This document shows, one piece after another, positions 48,373 to 58,139 of a stretch of 64,000 bases of DNA; the stretch's first letter is position 1; every line of letters starts with the position of its first letter. The notes under the pieces are model-generated. The model worked only from the letters and a program-made list of their open reading frames with translations. It was not told the origin of the DNA and searched no databases. The stretch is from contig NW_017189517.1 of the NCBI RefSeq assembly GCF_001704415.2, positions 11,047,167 through 11,111,166 on the forward strand, read 5' to 3'. Position numbers and translations under genes: made by a program. The DNA is from Capra hircus. Its lineage: Eukaryota > Chordata > Mammalia > Artiodactyla > Bovidae.

Positions 48373-51300
48373 TGCATCCTTGACTCAAAACTGCTGTATC
48401 ATCTGTGACCCCTAAAGACTTTTTAGAGAATTATGTTTGACAATGTAACAAAAAACACGGCATAACAAAAAACACATGGAAAAGCAGAGAAAGAACTTCC
48501 GCCAGAATCCCACCATCTTAAGCAACAAGTATGTTTGTTTTGATGTTCTTTCCAGTTTCTGCTCCTACATAGACCCCCTTGTCAATTGTGGTGTCCACAT
48601 GATTCTATGTCCGTGATTTCTAAAACTTGGTATCATAAGCGTTTCCCAGGTTTCAACTCAGTCTTTACAATTACTTGTCATGGCTCAAAGAGGTTCCACT
48701 GAGTGAGTGACTACATTAAGTTAAATCTTATGGTTGGACGTTCCACCTCTTTGCTTAAGATTAATTTGGTTGAATCTTTAGAAAGTATCCAATACAGGTC
48801 AGAGACTTTAAATGATTTTGAATCACACTTTTTTTTTGGTTTGTGTGTACTTATGTGTATACACCTGGGTTATTTATTGTCACTATTTAGCCATCCAGGG
48901 ACCAATCATGGGCCTCAAGCAGGAACTATCCAGGGCAGAGGGAAAAGCTCATCAGACAACTAATCAGTTTCACCTCTAATTTTTCTAAACAAACAAATCC
49001 AACTCCATTTCCTGCTCTAGTCACTACTGTGTAGTTGGTTCTGATTAACAGGTAATGAAACAAGAAGTTCAACATGAGCTCAGCAGGAAGAGGCCCCAGA
49101 CTAGCCTCAGACTCCCATAAAAGCCTCAACCCCCATAAGCCCCAGGCTTCTTATCAGCAATTGCTTTTCTTGATGCTTTATCCCATCTATCTCTTGGGGT
49201 TGTTGTAAGTAGAAAATATGAAAACATTTGAAAAAGCATGTAAAGGCACAATTTTTTTTTAAAGGAAAAATGTTAGGATTATTGTTTCTTATTATTATAG
49301 TTTTTGTGGCCAGGACTTTAAAATGTCTAGCCTTGGGCCAACAGTCTGGTTTGGAGGGCAGATCAGGGTGGGTTAGGGGACAGGTAAGGGAGCTGCTTTG
49401 AGAAAGGCATGCTTCAAAGCCTTCGGAGCTCATGGATACTACTCTGTTCTCAGCTCCTTGACTAACAGCAGTGGCCAAGCCAGGGCCACTGACTCCCACT
49501 GGCATAAGTGGAGCGCTCCAAAGCTGAGCAGCTGCCTGGAAATGGAAGTCTTGTCAGGGCTCCTCCCCAATGGTTTAATTTACTATCCCTACAGGGGTCT
49601 ATGTCTTTTTAAACTTGCCAAAGAGATCACTTTTGGAGCAGGGGAGGGAAGTAAAGGCTGCAGGTAGGTGAGATATTATGAAAGAGCTAGCAGATTTTTG
49701 TTCATTTACTGAGCAGTAACTAATGGGAAGGATAACTGGGGTGTAGAATAGCAGGGAGTTACATATTTGCTATAATTGGTGCATAGATTGATTTTCTTTT
49801 AGGAGTAATGTAATCATTCTAAACACAAATGCATATCAAGTTTTAGGGTTATGAGAATAAGTTACACTGTAGGCCGATGGGAAAATAGGTCTCTAAAAAT
49901 TTACTCCAACTTGGATATAGCCCCCAACTCTAGTCTTTAATTCCTATTTATAAACTTTCATTGATTTTCAAAAAAATGCTTTTGGGGCCTATTTTTATTT
50001 TCATCTTGTGCAGTTTCTCAGGAAAGCTGCCTATAAGTTAGCTCACACCTGTGTAGGATGATTTTTTCTCCAAGTGTTGCCCCGAGCCTGTTCCAGGATT
50101 GGGTGAACAAACCCAGTCCCCTGCTGCCTCATCTGCCTTGATGATTTGATTGGTATGGTGTTTTTTAAAACAATCAGCAAAATAATTTGCACTGCAGAGT
50201 CCTTAGTAGGTCTTTTTAATTGGACAGTTATTCATATTAATAAAAATCAAAAGCAGCATACAATCATTTAATGTCCCAGCACTGGAGTATATTCAACTGT
50301 TTTCCTGTTTGGGGTTCCACTTTAGCCACTGTCTGTATGCATGCATAAATTTTTACATAGCTGCAACCACTGCCTTTTTTGTGTGTGTGTGGCTGTTGTT
50401 ATTGGCGTCTAGTTTTCCAAGTAACATTGACACACATCTGTTCAAATCAATTGATGTTCCCATCATGACTGACTCATTTGGCGGGGAAAACAAGTTTACA
50501 TGCCAATTGGAACAAACAAGCATGGGTATCAGGGAGCAGCAGGGAGAAAGAAATGGTGGGAGAGGGTTATTTGGACTTACAGATCATAAAACATTTTCCA
50601 ATAACATTTTTAAAGGATGCATAATATTACACTGAGTAATTGATTATATTTTATCCCATGTTGTGGGACATTTGGGTGGTTTTCAATACCTAGTGAGTTT
50701 AGAATGCATATAAATTACAGGATTTGAGAGATGACTGTATTTTCTTGAAACAGAAGTCTTCTGTGTCCAGATCCGGGCCAAGAGTGTTGATGCAGTGTTC
50801 CTTTGTTAGAAAAAAAGTCATTACTGCTATCTGGAAATGCTGGATGCCTTCAAAAAATATCCTTGTGATTAAAATATTTTAAATTATGTTCAATTCTAGC
50901 TTATAAATGTAACCTATATATCTTGTCCCACAACTTACAGAAATGTGGAATTTTAAATTTAGAGCCTGACTAAACTTTTCCTAGTTTATGGGCCACATCT
51001 GTCTAATAAACTTAATACAATGCTGTGTGCACGCAGCTTCCTAACAAATAACATGTGCTGGGAAAAGATGAGAAAACAATGGAAAGGTGTCTACTTGAAG
51101 GTGGAAACATTGGATCAATTGATCTGCTGACTATAAGTGGATTCCTTTCACACTCCCACACATTATGATGCACATTCAGCAACGTTGAAAAACAATTTGC
51201 ATGAATACCTTAGAGAGTTAAAGAGAATTTATAGTCTGGAGCGAATTGCAATCTTCTTAATTGACACAGAAATGTTGGGCTAAAATATTGCTTTATTCAC

Positions 51301-53242
51301 ATTTTTGTCCTCGGAGGAAAATCTAGGCACACTGCAACTTCGACCGTGTGAATAATGGTGTAAGATGACTGCTTTAAGTCAGAAAAAGGGCACTACGCAG
51401 TCCGAAGGCTGTGTGGACGCCCTCAAGCTCGATGCCTCTTGGTGGCCTGGGGCCAAGGGCCACAGCGCATCTGGAAGGCAATGCCCCCAATCCGGATCGT
51501 GGCTCCCACCCTCTGCCACTTGCAGTCCCCAACCGGCCGGGTCTCTCACCTGGGTCTCGCTGGAGGGAGCCGGAGGGCGCGGGCATGTTCCTCCCGTGGG
51601 ATGGGAGCTGGCTGCTGCCAGGCCTCCTTCTGGCTCAAGGGGACCCGTCCTGAGCAGGGAGAAAGGGAGAAGATGAGAGGCGCGGGGGCAGTCTCGAGGT
51701 GCCTTTCCTACCCTAAGCGCAAAGCCAGGCGGGTGCGGGAACCTGTTCGCCGTTCAGGCCTCGGGATTGCGGGCCTGCGGGGCCCTGGGCCGGCCTCCAG
51801 CCAACTTTCAGGGTTCGTGGTCCCGGATCGAGGCCGGGGCGGGGCAGCGGCGGCCGCGGGGAGCCGGGCTGGCCCCACGCAGCCGGGTGGCGGCGCCCCC
51901 AGAGCCCGCAGGTCCCTGGCGGCCGGAAGGGCCCCCCACCCGCCCGCGCCGGCCTTCGCGCAAAGGAGTCTGGGAGAGCGCGCGTGGGGGCGGCGAGAGT
52001 CTGAGCCCCGGCTCGGGCTGCCTGGAACCCCAGGCTCCCCAAACCCGACCTCCTCCTGCTCCTCCTCCAGGGGTCCCACTCCTGCCCCCCGGGAAGACAG
52101 TTCCAGGCAGCCCGTACAGACCAGAGGGGTTTTCACGTCTTTGGTTTCTTTTAGGATGACAGAAAGCGTGGGAAAGTTTCCACACCTCTCTCTGTCTTTG
52201 CCAAGAGTCCTTGACCTGCCCATGCGCTGGATCAAACTAAAAACCTAAAGTGATTTTCACAGGCAAAGTGCGACCGCAGCCAGAGCATGAGTCCTCTCTT
52301 TTCTAGGCCGGCTCTCAAGCTCCTAGCCTAGACTGGGGGGTGGGGGGGCGCACAGTGAGGGGTGGAGACAGCTTTCGAGGTCCATTGGTAACAGTTCCTG
52401 GAGTTCTGCAGGCACGGAGGGCCCCAGAGTCGAGAGCTCAGGGGCTGCCATTTTCTCAGGAGCTGTCCAGCCAGTGCCCTGCCAGCGGGGCAATCCCTTG
52501 TGGGCGGGTCCCTGGGCGACCGCGGTGGCCTTGGGGAAGCGCCTCCAGAGTGGAATTCTGGTACCAGATTTTGGGAGATAGGGCAAGAAGCAGCTTGAAA
52601 CGCCAAGCCTCATTCCACAGCCACCCCCTCGGGTAACCTCACTCCCTGCAGGCCTCAGATCACTCAGGTCAGCGTCTTTCCATGAGGCAGCCTGGGATTC
52701 ACCGGCGGGCCAGGCCCTGCGCCTCGCCAGATCTCCACAGAAGCTTCCCCCTCCTCCACAGAGACAGGGAGAAGAGCTGGGAAGGTGTCAAGAAGGGGCC
52801 AGAAACATTCTCTTTCCTGGACTCCAGTGTCCTTTCCACATGCAGGACGTGAGTCATTTACCAGGAGCCGCACAGCGGCCTGGCGACTGCTTGCAATGGG
52901 TCACCTTAAGGCGGTTCCCTTACTTCTTTTCCAACTGCTCCCCTCCTCCTCACCCCACACCATTTAGTTACTGAGACTTGAAGGTAGTCTTTCTTCCTTT
53001 TTTTGTCCTGTGAGTGGTAGTCTAGGTAATCAGGAGGGTCCCCCCCACACACACCTCGTTTAAATTTTACCCCGACAGGGAAAGGAGTGCTAAAATGCAG
53101 TTTCTTTCACATCTATTCAAAGGCGGGCAAAGGTTGGACCGAGGAAAAACGCGCCTCACCCGGGTCTCGCTGCTGGAGCAGACAAGGCGGGCACTGGACT
53201 AGGACTTACCTGGTGGGTGGGCCCGTGCGGGAGTCCCAGCCT
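48373..53242. other. Interval between miR-542 and miR-503
   Basis: Probable body of the host RNA on the minus strand. The left 2.9 kb is AT-rich without ruminant SINEs. A weak old repeat like that near 46.85 kb may occur at 48.44-48.58 kb. From 51.4 kb the DNA becomes GC-rich. I found no coding gene and no convincing miR-351-like precursor, which mouse has in this interval. Confidence 0.6.
51520..52560. promoter_or_regulatory. CpG-rich block A
   Basis: Frequent CpG, strong GC content and long accidental open frames on both strands mark a CpG-island-like block about 1-2 kb downstream of miR-503/424 on the minus strand. It may hold a promoter or be within the host RNA. A G-run cluster occurs at about 52336-52362. 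Confidence 0.6.
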
Positions 53243-53560
53243 TGCCCGGGCAGCAGAAACAATACTCCAGATCACCGATCGCCCACTGCAGTACTGTTCC
53301 CGCTGCTAGGGCACGGCTGAGTGCTGCACGGCAACCCCCTTCTCGGTGCGCGTGGCCTAGACCATCCCCAGCCCCCAGCCTCGCCCCACCCCTCAGCAGT
53401 AGCGCTCTCCTCAGATTCTGGCGGAGCCTCCTGGGAGGTGAAAGGGCGCCGAGGGAAGAGGAAGAGAGATGCAAGCCTCCGCTCACCTACCTGTTCCAGA
53501 GCTGGCCTGGGGAGCCGGTGCTCCGCGGAACGCACGCACGTCTAGCAGAACCCCACCTTC
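53140..53560. promoter_or_regulatory. CpG-rich block B around miR-503
   Basis: CpG-rich DNA overlapping the miR-503 precursor and reaching the 3' edge of the miR-424 precursor. Its place at the upstream end of the cluster fits a proximal promoter or first exon of the host RNA. Confidence 0.55.
53243..53313 (-). ncRNA. MIR503: miR-503 precursor
   Basis: A 71-nt hairpin. The mature 5p at 53286-53308 starts UAGCAGCGGGAACAG. It differs from human at one base near its 3' end (A where human has U at base 17), outside the seed AGCAGCG. The opposite arm GCAGCAGAAACAATACTCC differs from human in a few bases. It is 238 bases downstream of miR-424. Confidence 0.96.
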
Positions 53561-53648
53561 CTACTTCCTCGCAAGGGGGTATAGCAGCGCCTCACGTTTT
53601 GAACCGTTTAAAGCACTTCAAAACATGAATTGCTGCTGTATCCCCTTG
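53551..53648 (-). ncRNA. MIR424: miR-424 precursor (rodent name miR-322)
   Basis: A 98-nt hairpin, first of the cluster. miR-424-5p at 53617-53638 (starting CAGCAGCAAUUCAUG) and miR-424-3p at 53581-53601 match human fully as recalled. The loop differs by a few bases. The miR-16-family seed AGCAGCA is intact. Confidence 0.97.
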
Positions 53649-53723
53649 GAGTCAACGAAGGAGGATCGCTCTGGGGTACCTGCAGGTGGAGAAAGACAAG
53701 GTGACTGGAAGGAAGACCCCCGT

Positions 53724-53745
53724 CCCGCCCAATGGCGAGGAATAA
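53724..53745. promoter_or_regulatory. GC box, CCAAT box and AT-rich element above miR-424
   Basis: Within 22 bases lie CCCGCCC, an overlapping CCAAT, a YY1-like CGCCATT on the minus strand, and AATAAA/TTTATT. About 80-100 bp separate this from the miR-424 hairpin. It is a candidate core promoter or binding cluster; direction and use are unknown. Confidence 0.35.
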
Positions 53746-53759
53746 AGCGAAACGTCAGT

Positions 53760-56190
53760 CCAAATCGACATACTCTTTAGAAAATTGATTTCCAGGATCA
53801 GCAGGTGGAGTGAAGAATGTTACTCGATTTCTTCTTTTTTTCCCTCAGAGGATGAATCTTGGAAAAGTGTAGTGGTGAAAGGCAGAGGGCTGAGAGAGGA
53901 ATTAGGGTGGGAAAGAATCTTACTTCTGAAGGAAAGAATAGTAAGAAAAGAAATTGAGGCAGTTTGGCAACATCTGGATCACTCTTGTCTGCTTCAAAGT
54001 CTTCCTGAAACTTCTTCCTGGTGTATGTTATCAATAAGCCTCACTCAATGTCCCCACTAAAAAAACAAAAACTTTTCATTTATTGTCTTAAAGAAGATCA
54101 CCAAAATGTCTCTGGCGGCTTCAGCTGATTTTAATATATGTTAGTTGGGAAATACAGATCCATCCCTAGAAGCATCAGATGTCCTCTTGAACTCACCAGA
54201 GCTTCCTCATTACACCAAACACCCTGCCTTGAGTTCTCTTTAAAGGTATTAAAGAATGAGAGATAACTGTTCTGAGATGAAATATCTGGATGTTTACATA
54301 TGAAACTAACTCAAACTTATTCATAAATACTTTGTACCTTTTAATATCAGCTATCAAAACACAAGTCAAAAAGTTTAAATACTTGATGTCAAATCAATCC
54401 TTCTTGTCTCAAGCAGTTCCTATAAATGCTTTCCTGTTCTGAAATGGCCGGCTCTGTGCATACTCCTTAATGATTAACTCATTACATACCGCTTTTTCCT
54501 TTTTAAAATGGACACACATTAGCAATAAGTTACACGCATCCTTTCCCACAGTGCTTAAACGGAATAGTCAGGCAGAAGAAAATAAATCTGTAACCCTCAA
54601 TCACAAACCTGTAAGTTAAAACAACACAACTAGTACAAAATGCTAATGGTTTTGAAAGTTAAAATACGTTTCAATACAAGTAATAGACACGACAAGTATC
54701 CACGTCTGATAAGTGTTTTGGTTCATTTAAAATTTACATCATTTTTTCAAAACCAGTATATTGGATGCTGTGTCCTGTTTATTAGATGATAAAATGTTCA
54801 GAGTATTCAATGAGACTAATTACAAAATTCGTAACACCAGACTGAGATTCAGTGTTACCAAATGCACTATTTATGGTAAACTAATTTATTAATAACTCAT
54901 TCCCTAAATTGGGACATACATTTCAGTGTGTGTAAATTCCATCTTGTTTTGTTTATGCTATTTACAAACAACTCTCACTTTTGGGATTAATGGAGATAAA
55001 CGTCCTCGGTTGCCTTTAAAAAGAAAGAAAAAAAAACATGTTTAGCAAATGTACAGTTTTACTTTAAAACTCCACAACCGTCTCCCAAATATTTATGCCC
55101 CACACAAATATGAGAATCCTCACATTAGATATTAAAGTCATCCCTCATTTAACATTTCCCTAGTTGACTACTTAGAAAAACAAAAGTTCATTCGAAATAG
55201 CAATGGTGTCAAAGGCGAAGGTCCCTTCCACATTGCTCTGCAAACTCACTGGAATCGAATTCATTTGTACCTGTCATTTAACCCGTTTTTTCTCTCCCAG
55301 TGACAGTACAACGACTTACATTCCTAAAAAGCCACTTCGCTCCCCTAGTTTATGGATTTCCCCTTAGATTAAAGTTTACTTACGAAAAGAGATTACAAAG
55401 AGGCGTCTTGTCACTTCAGAAGAGAGTCAGTCGCTAATACAATAGACAAAGAATCGATACTTTCGAGTTGCCCATAGCCCCACCCCGCCTTCTGAACTGA
55501 ACTGTGTTGGGCCAAATCATATAAGAGCCAAAGCATACGCCTCTTCCTCTGTTCATATTTTACAACGTTTTGTCTCAATTTTGCAGATGCCTTCTTCCCC
55601 CCACCACAAACACGATGGACCTTCCCTCGGCTCATTCATGCCGACTTTCCCAAAGTCATGTTTCCTACAGGGAAAACTAAACAACCTTGAAAGTTTTAGT
55701 TGGGAAAAGACAGTGCAAAACTAATCATACATTTATTTCCAAGACATATTTTACGGCTTACAAATAAGAGCCACGAAAAGTTCATGTACAGTCCGTCAAA
55801 ACCAGTGGATCCCGACTCTAGCGAGGCTGACAAGCGGTCACAGCCCCTTACTCGATTTTCTCTCCACACCCACCCCCTCCATCTTAGCTTTTTCCAGCCC
55901 GTTTCCTAAGAATTCTCCCAGCCCACTCATGTGTCTGTTTCGCCCGCACCCCGGCCCCCCAACATGCTTTCCAATCCCAAAGCAACACATAACTTTTTCA
56001 GCGTGGTAACTCAAATTTTTTTCAGTCTGCCGTAACCAACGTGATTAAAGGGAGAAATGCCAGCCAACAAGTCCCTTTTAAAAAAATCTCATGTCACCTC
56101 TCGATCCACTCGAAAATGGCGCCGAAATCGAAGAATTTCTTAAATTTCATTGTCAGCTTTTTGCAAAGGTTTCTGGGATTTTCCTGCGAA
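53760..56190. other. Repeat-poor AT-rich interval
   Basis: No ruminant SINE, LINE or open frame of note. It lies between the miR-424 upstream region and the next CpG-rich block. It may be part of the host RNA or regulatory DNA. Confidence 0.6.
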
Positions 56191-56648
56191 GCTGCTTCGC
56201 CGAGTCTGAGAGCTAGCGAACGAGCAAGCAAGCAAAAGAGAGAGGGAGGAATGGAGGGGGTGCGGAGGGGTGAGACAGACAGACAGCGAGAGAGCGGGGC
56301 CCGGGAGGGGAGCGGGGTCGGGGCTTGAGGTTGGCGAGGGCGCGGGGGGCGAGGGACCGGGTCCCGAGCCATTGGGACCGGAGCCGGGCGCGGAGAGGCA
56401 GGAGCCCGGGGCCGGGGTTCGGGGTGGCGGCGCGGAGGGCGCGCTCCTGCGTTGGCTGCAGCCGAAGCTCGGAGAGCGGCGTGGCGGAGGCGGAGCGGAG
56501 TGGAGCGCGGGACCGGAGCCTCGCGCACGCTGGGAGGCAAGCTGGGCGGCCGGCGGAGAGCCTCCAGCAGCAGCTCTAGAAAAAGCCGGCTCCGGGGGCG
56601 TGGCCACGCGGTGCCCACGCCCACCCTTGGGCGCGCTGCTCCCTGCCC

Positions 56649-56695
56649 GGGGGCGGAAAGGGGGAGGGGAAGGGGGGAGGGATGGGGGGGCAGGG
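56649..56695 (+). other. G-quadruplex-prone G-run cluster
   Basis: Seven runs of three to seven G, separated by one to six bases, on the + strand (GGGGGCGGAAAGGGGGAGGG and on). This is well beyond the four-run requirement for a quadruplex. Confidence 0.75.
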
Positions 56696-56696
56696 T

Positions 56697-56748
56697 GCGT
56701 GCGTGCGTGTGTGTGTGTGTGTATGTGTGTGTGTGTGTGTGTGTGTGC
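56697..56748 (+). repeat. (GT)n / (GC-GT) dinucleotide tract
   Basis: GCGTGCGTGCG followed by about 20 GT units with one A interruption. Alternating purine-pyrimidine DNA of this length can form Z-DNA. It directly follows the G-run cluster. Confidence 0.92.
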
Positions 56749-57649
56749 CGGCGCTCCACGCCACAACCTTGGCCCGCAGCCGGGATGGGGCCGAGAAGGG
56801 CACGGGGCATCCAGTAGAGCCGGTACAGAGTCGAAGAGCCGGGGTTCAGGGAGAAAAAAGAATGGGACAAGGCAAAGCCACGGGCACGGGATAGCGCAGC
56901 GCGCACCCAGATGTGTAGGACGGACGCCACCCCTTCGCCCACGGGTCCCCTCGCGGTGCCCCCTGAGCTGCCAGTAGGGAGCAAGGTGACTGAGCAACGC
57001 CCCTGGCGCTGTGCCGGCTGGGGGTGCCTGACTTGTTGGGGGAGGAAACGGGGGGGGGTGCTTCGGACCGCGTGAGCGTAGCGCTTTCCCCAAGCATTTG
57101 AGGCCAGCCTAGTGGGGACTCCCCTGCCCACGCCACCCCTCCAAGCCCTCAGGGAGAGCGGCCCCGGGGCGGCCCCGTACTTGCAGGCCGTCCGCTGGGG
57201 GCACAGAGCCCGGGAGGGATGGAACAACTGTCTGCACATGTCCCGGTCCAAGAAGGGGAAACATTTTTAAGATTGACCCGGGGCAACAGGAGGGAAATGA
57301 GCCCTTATTATAAATGCTAGCGCCTGGTTAGGGACGGAGAGTTGATTTTCTTAGGTGAGAATAGTATTGAAGCTAAGTAGGAGGATGCCCTTAGAAGATG
57401 AAGGCTGGAGTGGAGAGGTGAAATATCATCTTGTCTGCAGTTTTCAGATGATACAGCCTACACACGCACACATTGTGCCAGACAGAGGAAGCAAGTGTTA
57501 TAGTGTGTTAAGTTGTCACATCCAGGTGGGAAATAAGTGGACGTTTGTTGTACTGTTCTTTCAACTTTCCTACTTGCAAAATGTCATAATAAAAACTTTG
57601 TGAGAACTCCCTCTCCTCGTTAAAAAAACAGCGCCTGAATGCTGTCTAG

Positions 57650-58130
57650 GAAAATGAGCGCGACTCCTTTCTCCCTCCCTGTCCCGGGTGGGACAAATCT
57701 GTCAGCACGCAGGGCTCAGACCAGCGAGTTCTGGAAGGGAAGGGCAATGGGTAGCGCTGGCCGGCAGCGGCCACAGCCCCGGACACGGAACGCAGGCCCG
57801 GAGGTACCCGGGGGCCTCGGGGCAGGTGGGCGGCCAGGCGCACAGCACGGCAGAGGAGCTGCCGAGCGCGCCGGTCTGGGCAGGGGGGCTCCGCGGGCGA
57901 CTCAGCCACCCCGGGTGCGACTCCGACTCGCTCGGCTCAGCTCTGCCCAGCCGCCCGCGCGGCGGACGGGCTAGAAAACGGATGGGCCGCGGGGAGCTGG
58001 AGCCGCGCGCCTGACGCCGCCGCCGCGGCCCCGGTCCCCCACGTTCCCCGAGGGTGGCCAGGGCTGTAGCGGCCTGAGCCCTGCGCGCGGGGTGGGGGGT
58101 GGGGGTGGAAATCGCGCGCTGCACTGGAAA
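57650..58130. promoter_or_regulatory. CpG-rich block D
   Basis: A second upstream CpG-rich block, separated from block C by about 450 bp of ordinary DNA with no CpG cluster. It ends in a run of GGGG / GGGGGG / GGGGG at 58089-58108. Confidence 0.55.
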
Positions 58131-58139
58131 AAAATAGGT

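Larger units (their letters stand above)
46922..53648 (-). ncRNA. Putative primary transcript of the miR-424/503/542/450 cluster
   Basis: Six precursors lie on the minus strand in the same order and with nearly the same spacing as in human. There, and in mouse, they are made from one long non-coding host RNA (MIR503HG / H19X). miR-424 and miR-503 belong to the miR-16 family and restrain cell-cycle genes; the cluster is strongly expressed in placenta and during muscle and adipose differentiation. The span given is only from first to last precursor. The true start is probably in or above the CpG-rich DNA near 53.5-58 kb. I could not define exons or the 3' end. Confidence 0.6.
56200..57190. promoter_or_regulatory. 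CpG-rich block C with G-runs and GT repeat
   Basis: About 1 kb of very GC- and CpG-rich DNA, 2.6-3.5 kb upstream of miR-424. It contains a G-run cluster and a (GT)n tract. Long open frames on both strands at once show that they come from base composition. It probably is a promoter CpG island for a non-coding RNA of this locus (compare human LINC00629 / MIR503HG). Confidence 0.6.

Noticed and set aside
51439..52248. Open frames of 269 (+) and 175 (-) codons
   Set aside because: Overlapping GC-rich frames on both strands, without domains and without splice context.
48400..53200. miR-351-like precursor, as in mouse between miR-503 and miR-542
   Set aside because: I looked for the reverse complement of its mature core and found nothing similar.
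56270..56977. Open frame of 235 codons on the plus strand
   Set aside because: It mirrors the minus-strand frames in the same CpG block and reads through the GT tract as Cys-Val repeats. No sign of coding.
56094..57251. Open frame of 385 codons on the minus strand
   Set aside because: It lies in a CpG-rich block, where long open frames occur in several frames on both strands at once. It translates the GT repeat into His-Thr repeats, is rich in Pro/Arg/Ala, and has no family I recognise. Base composition explains it.
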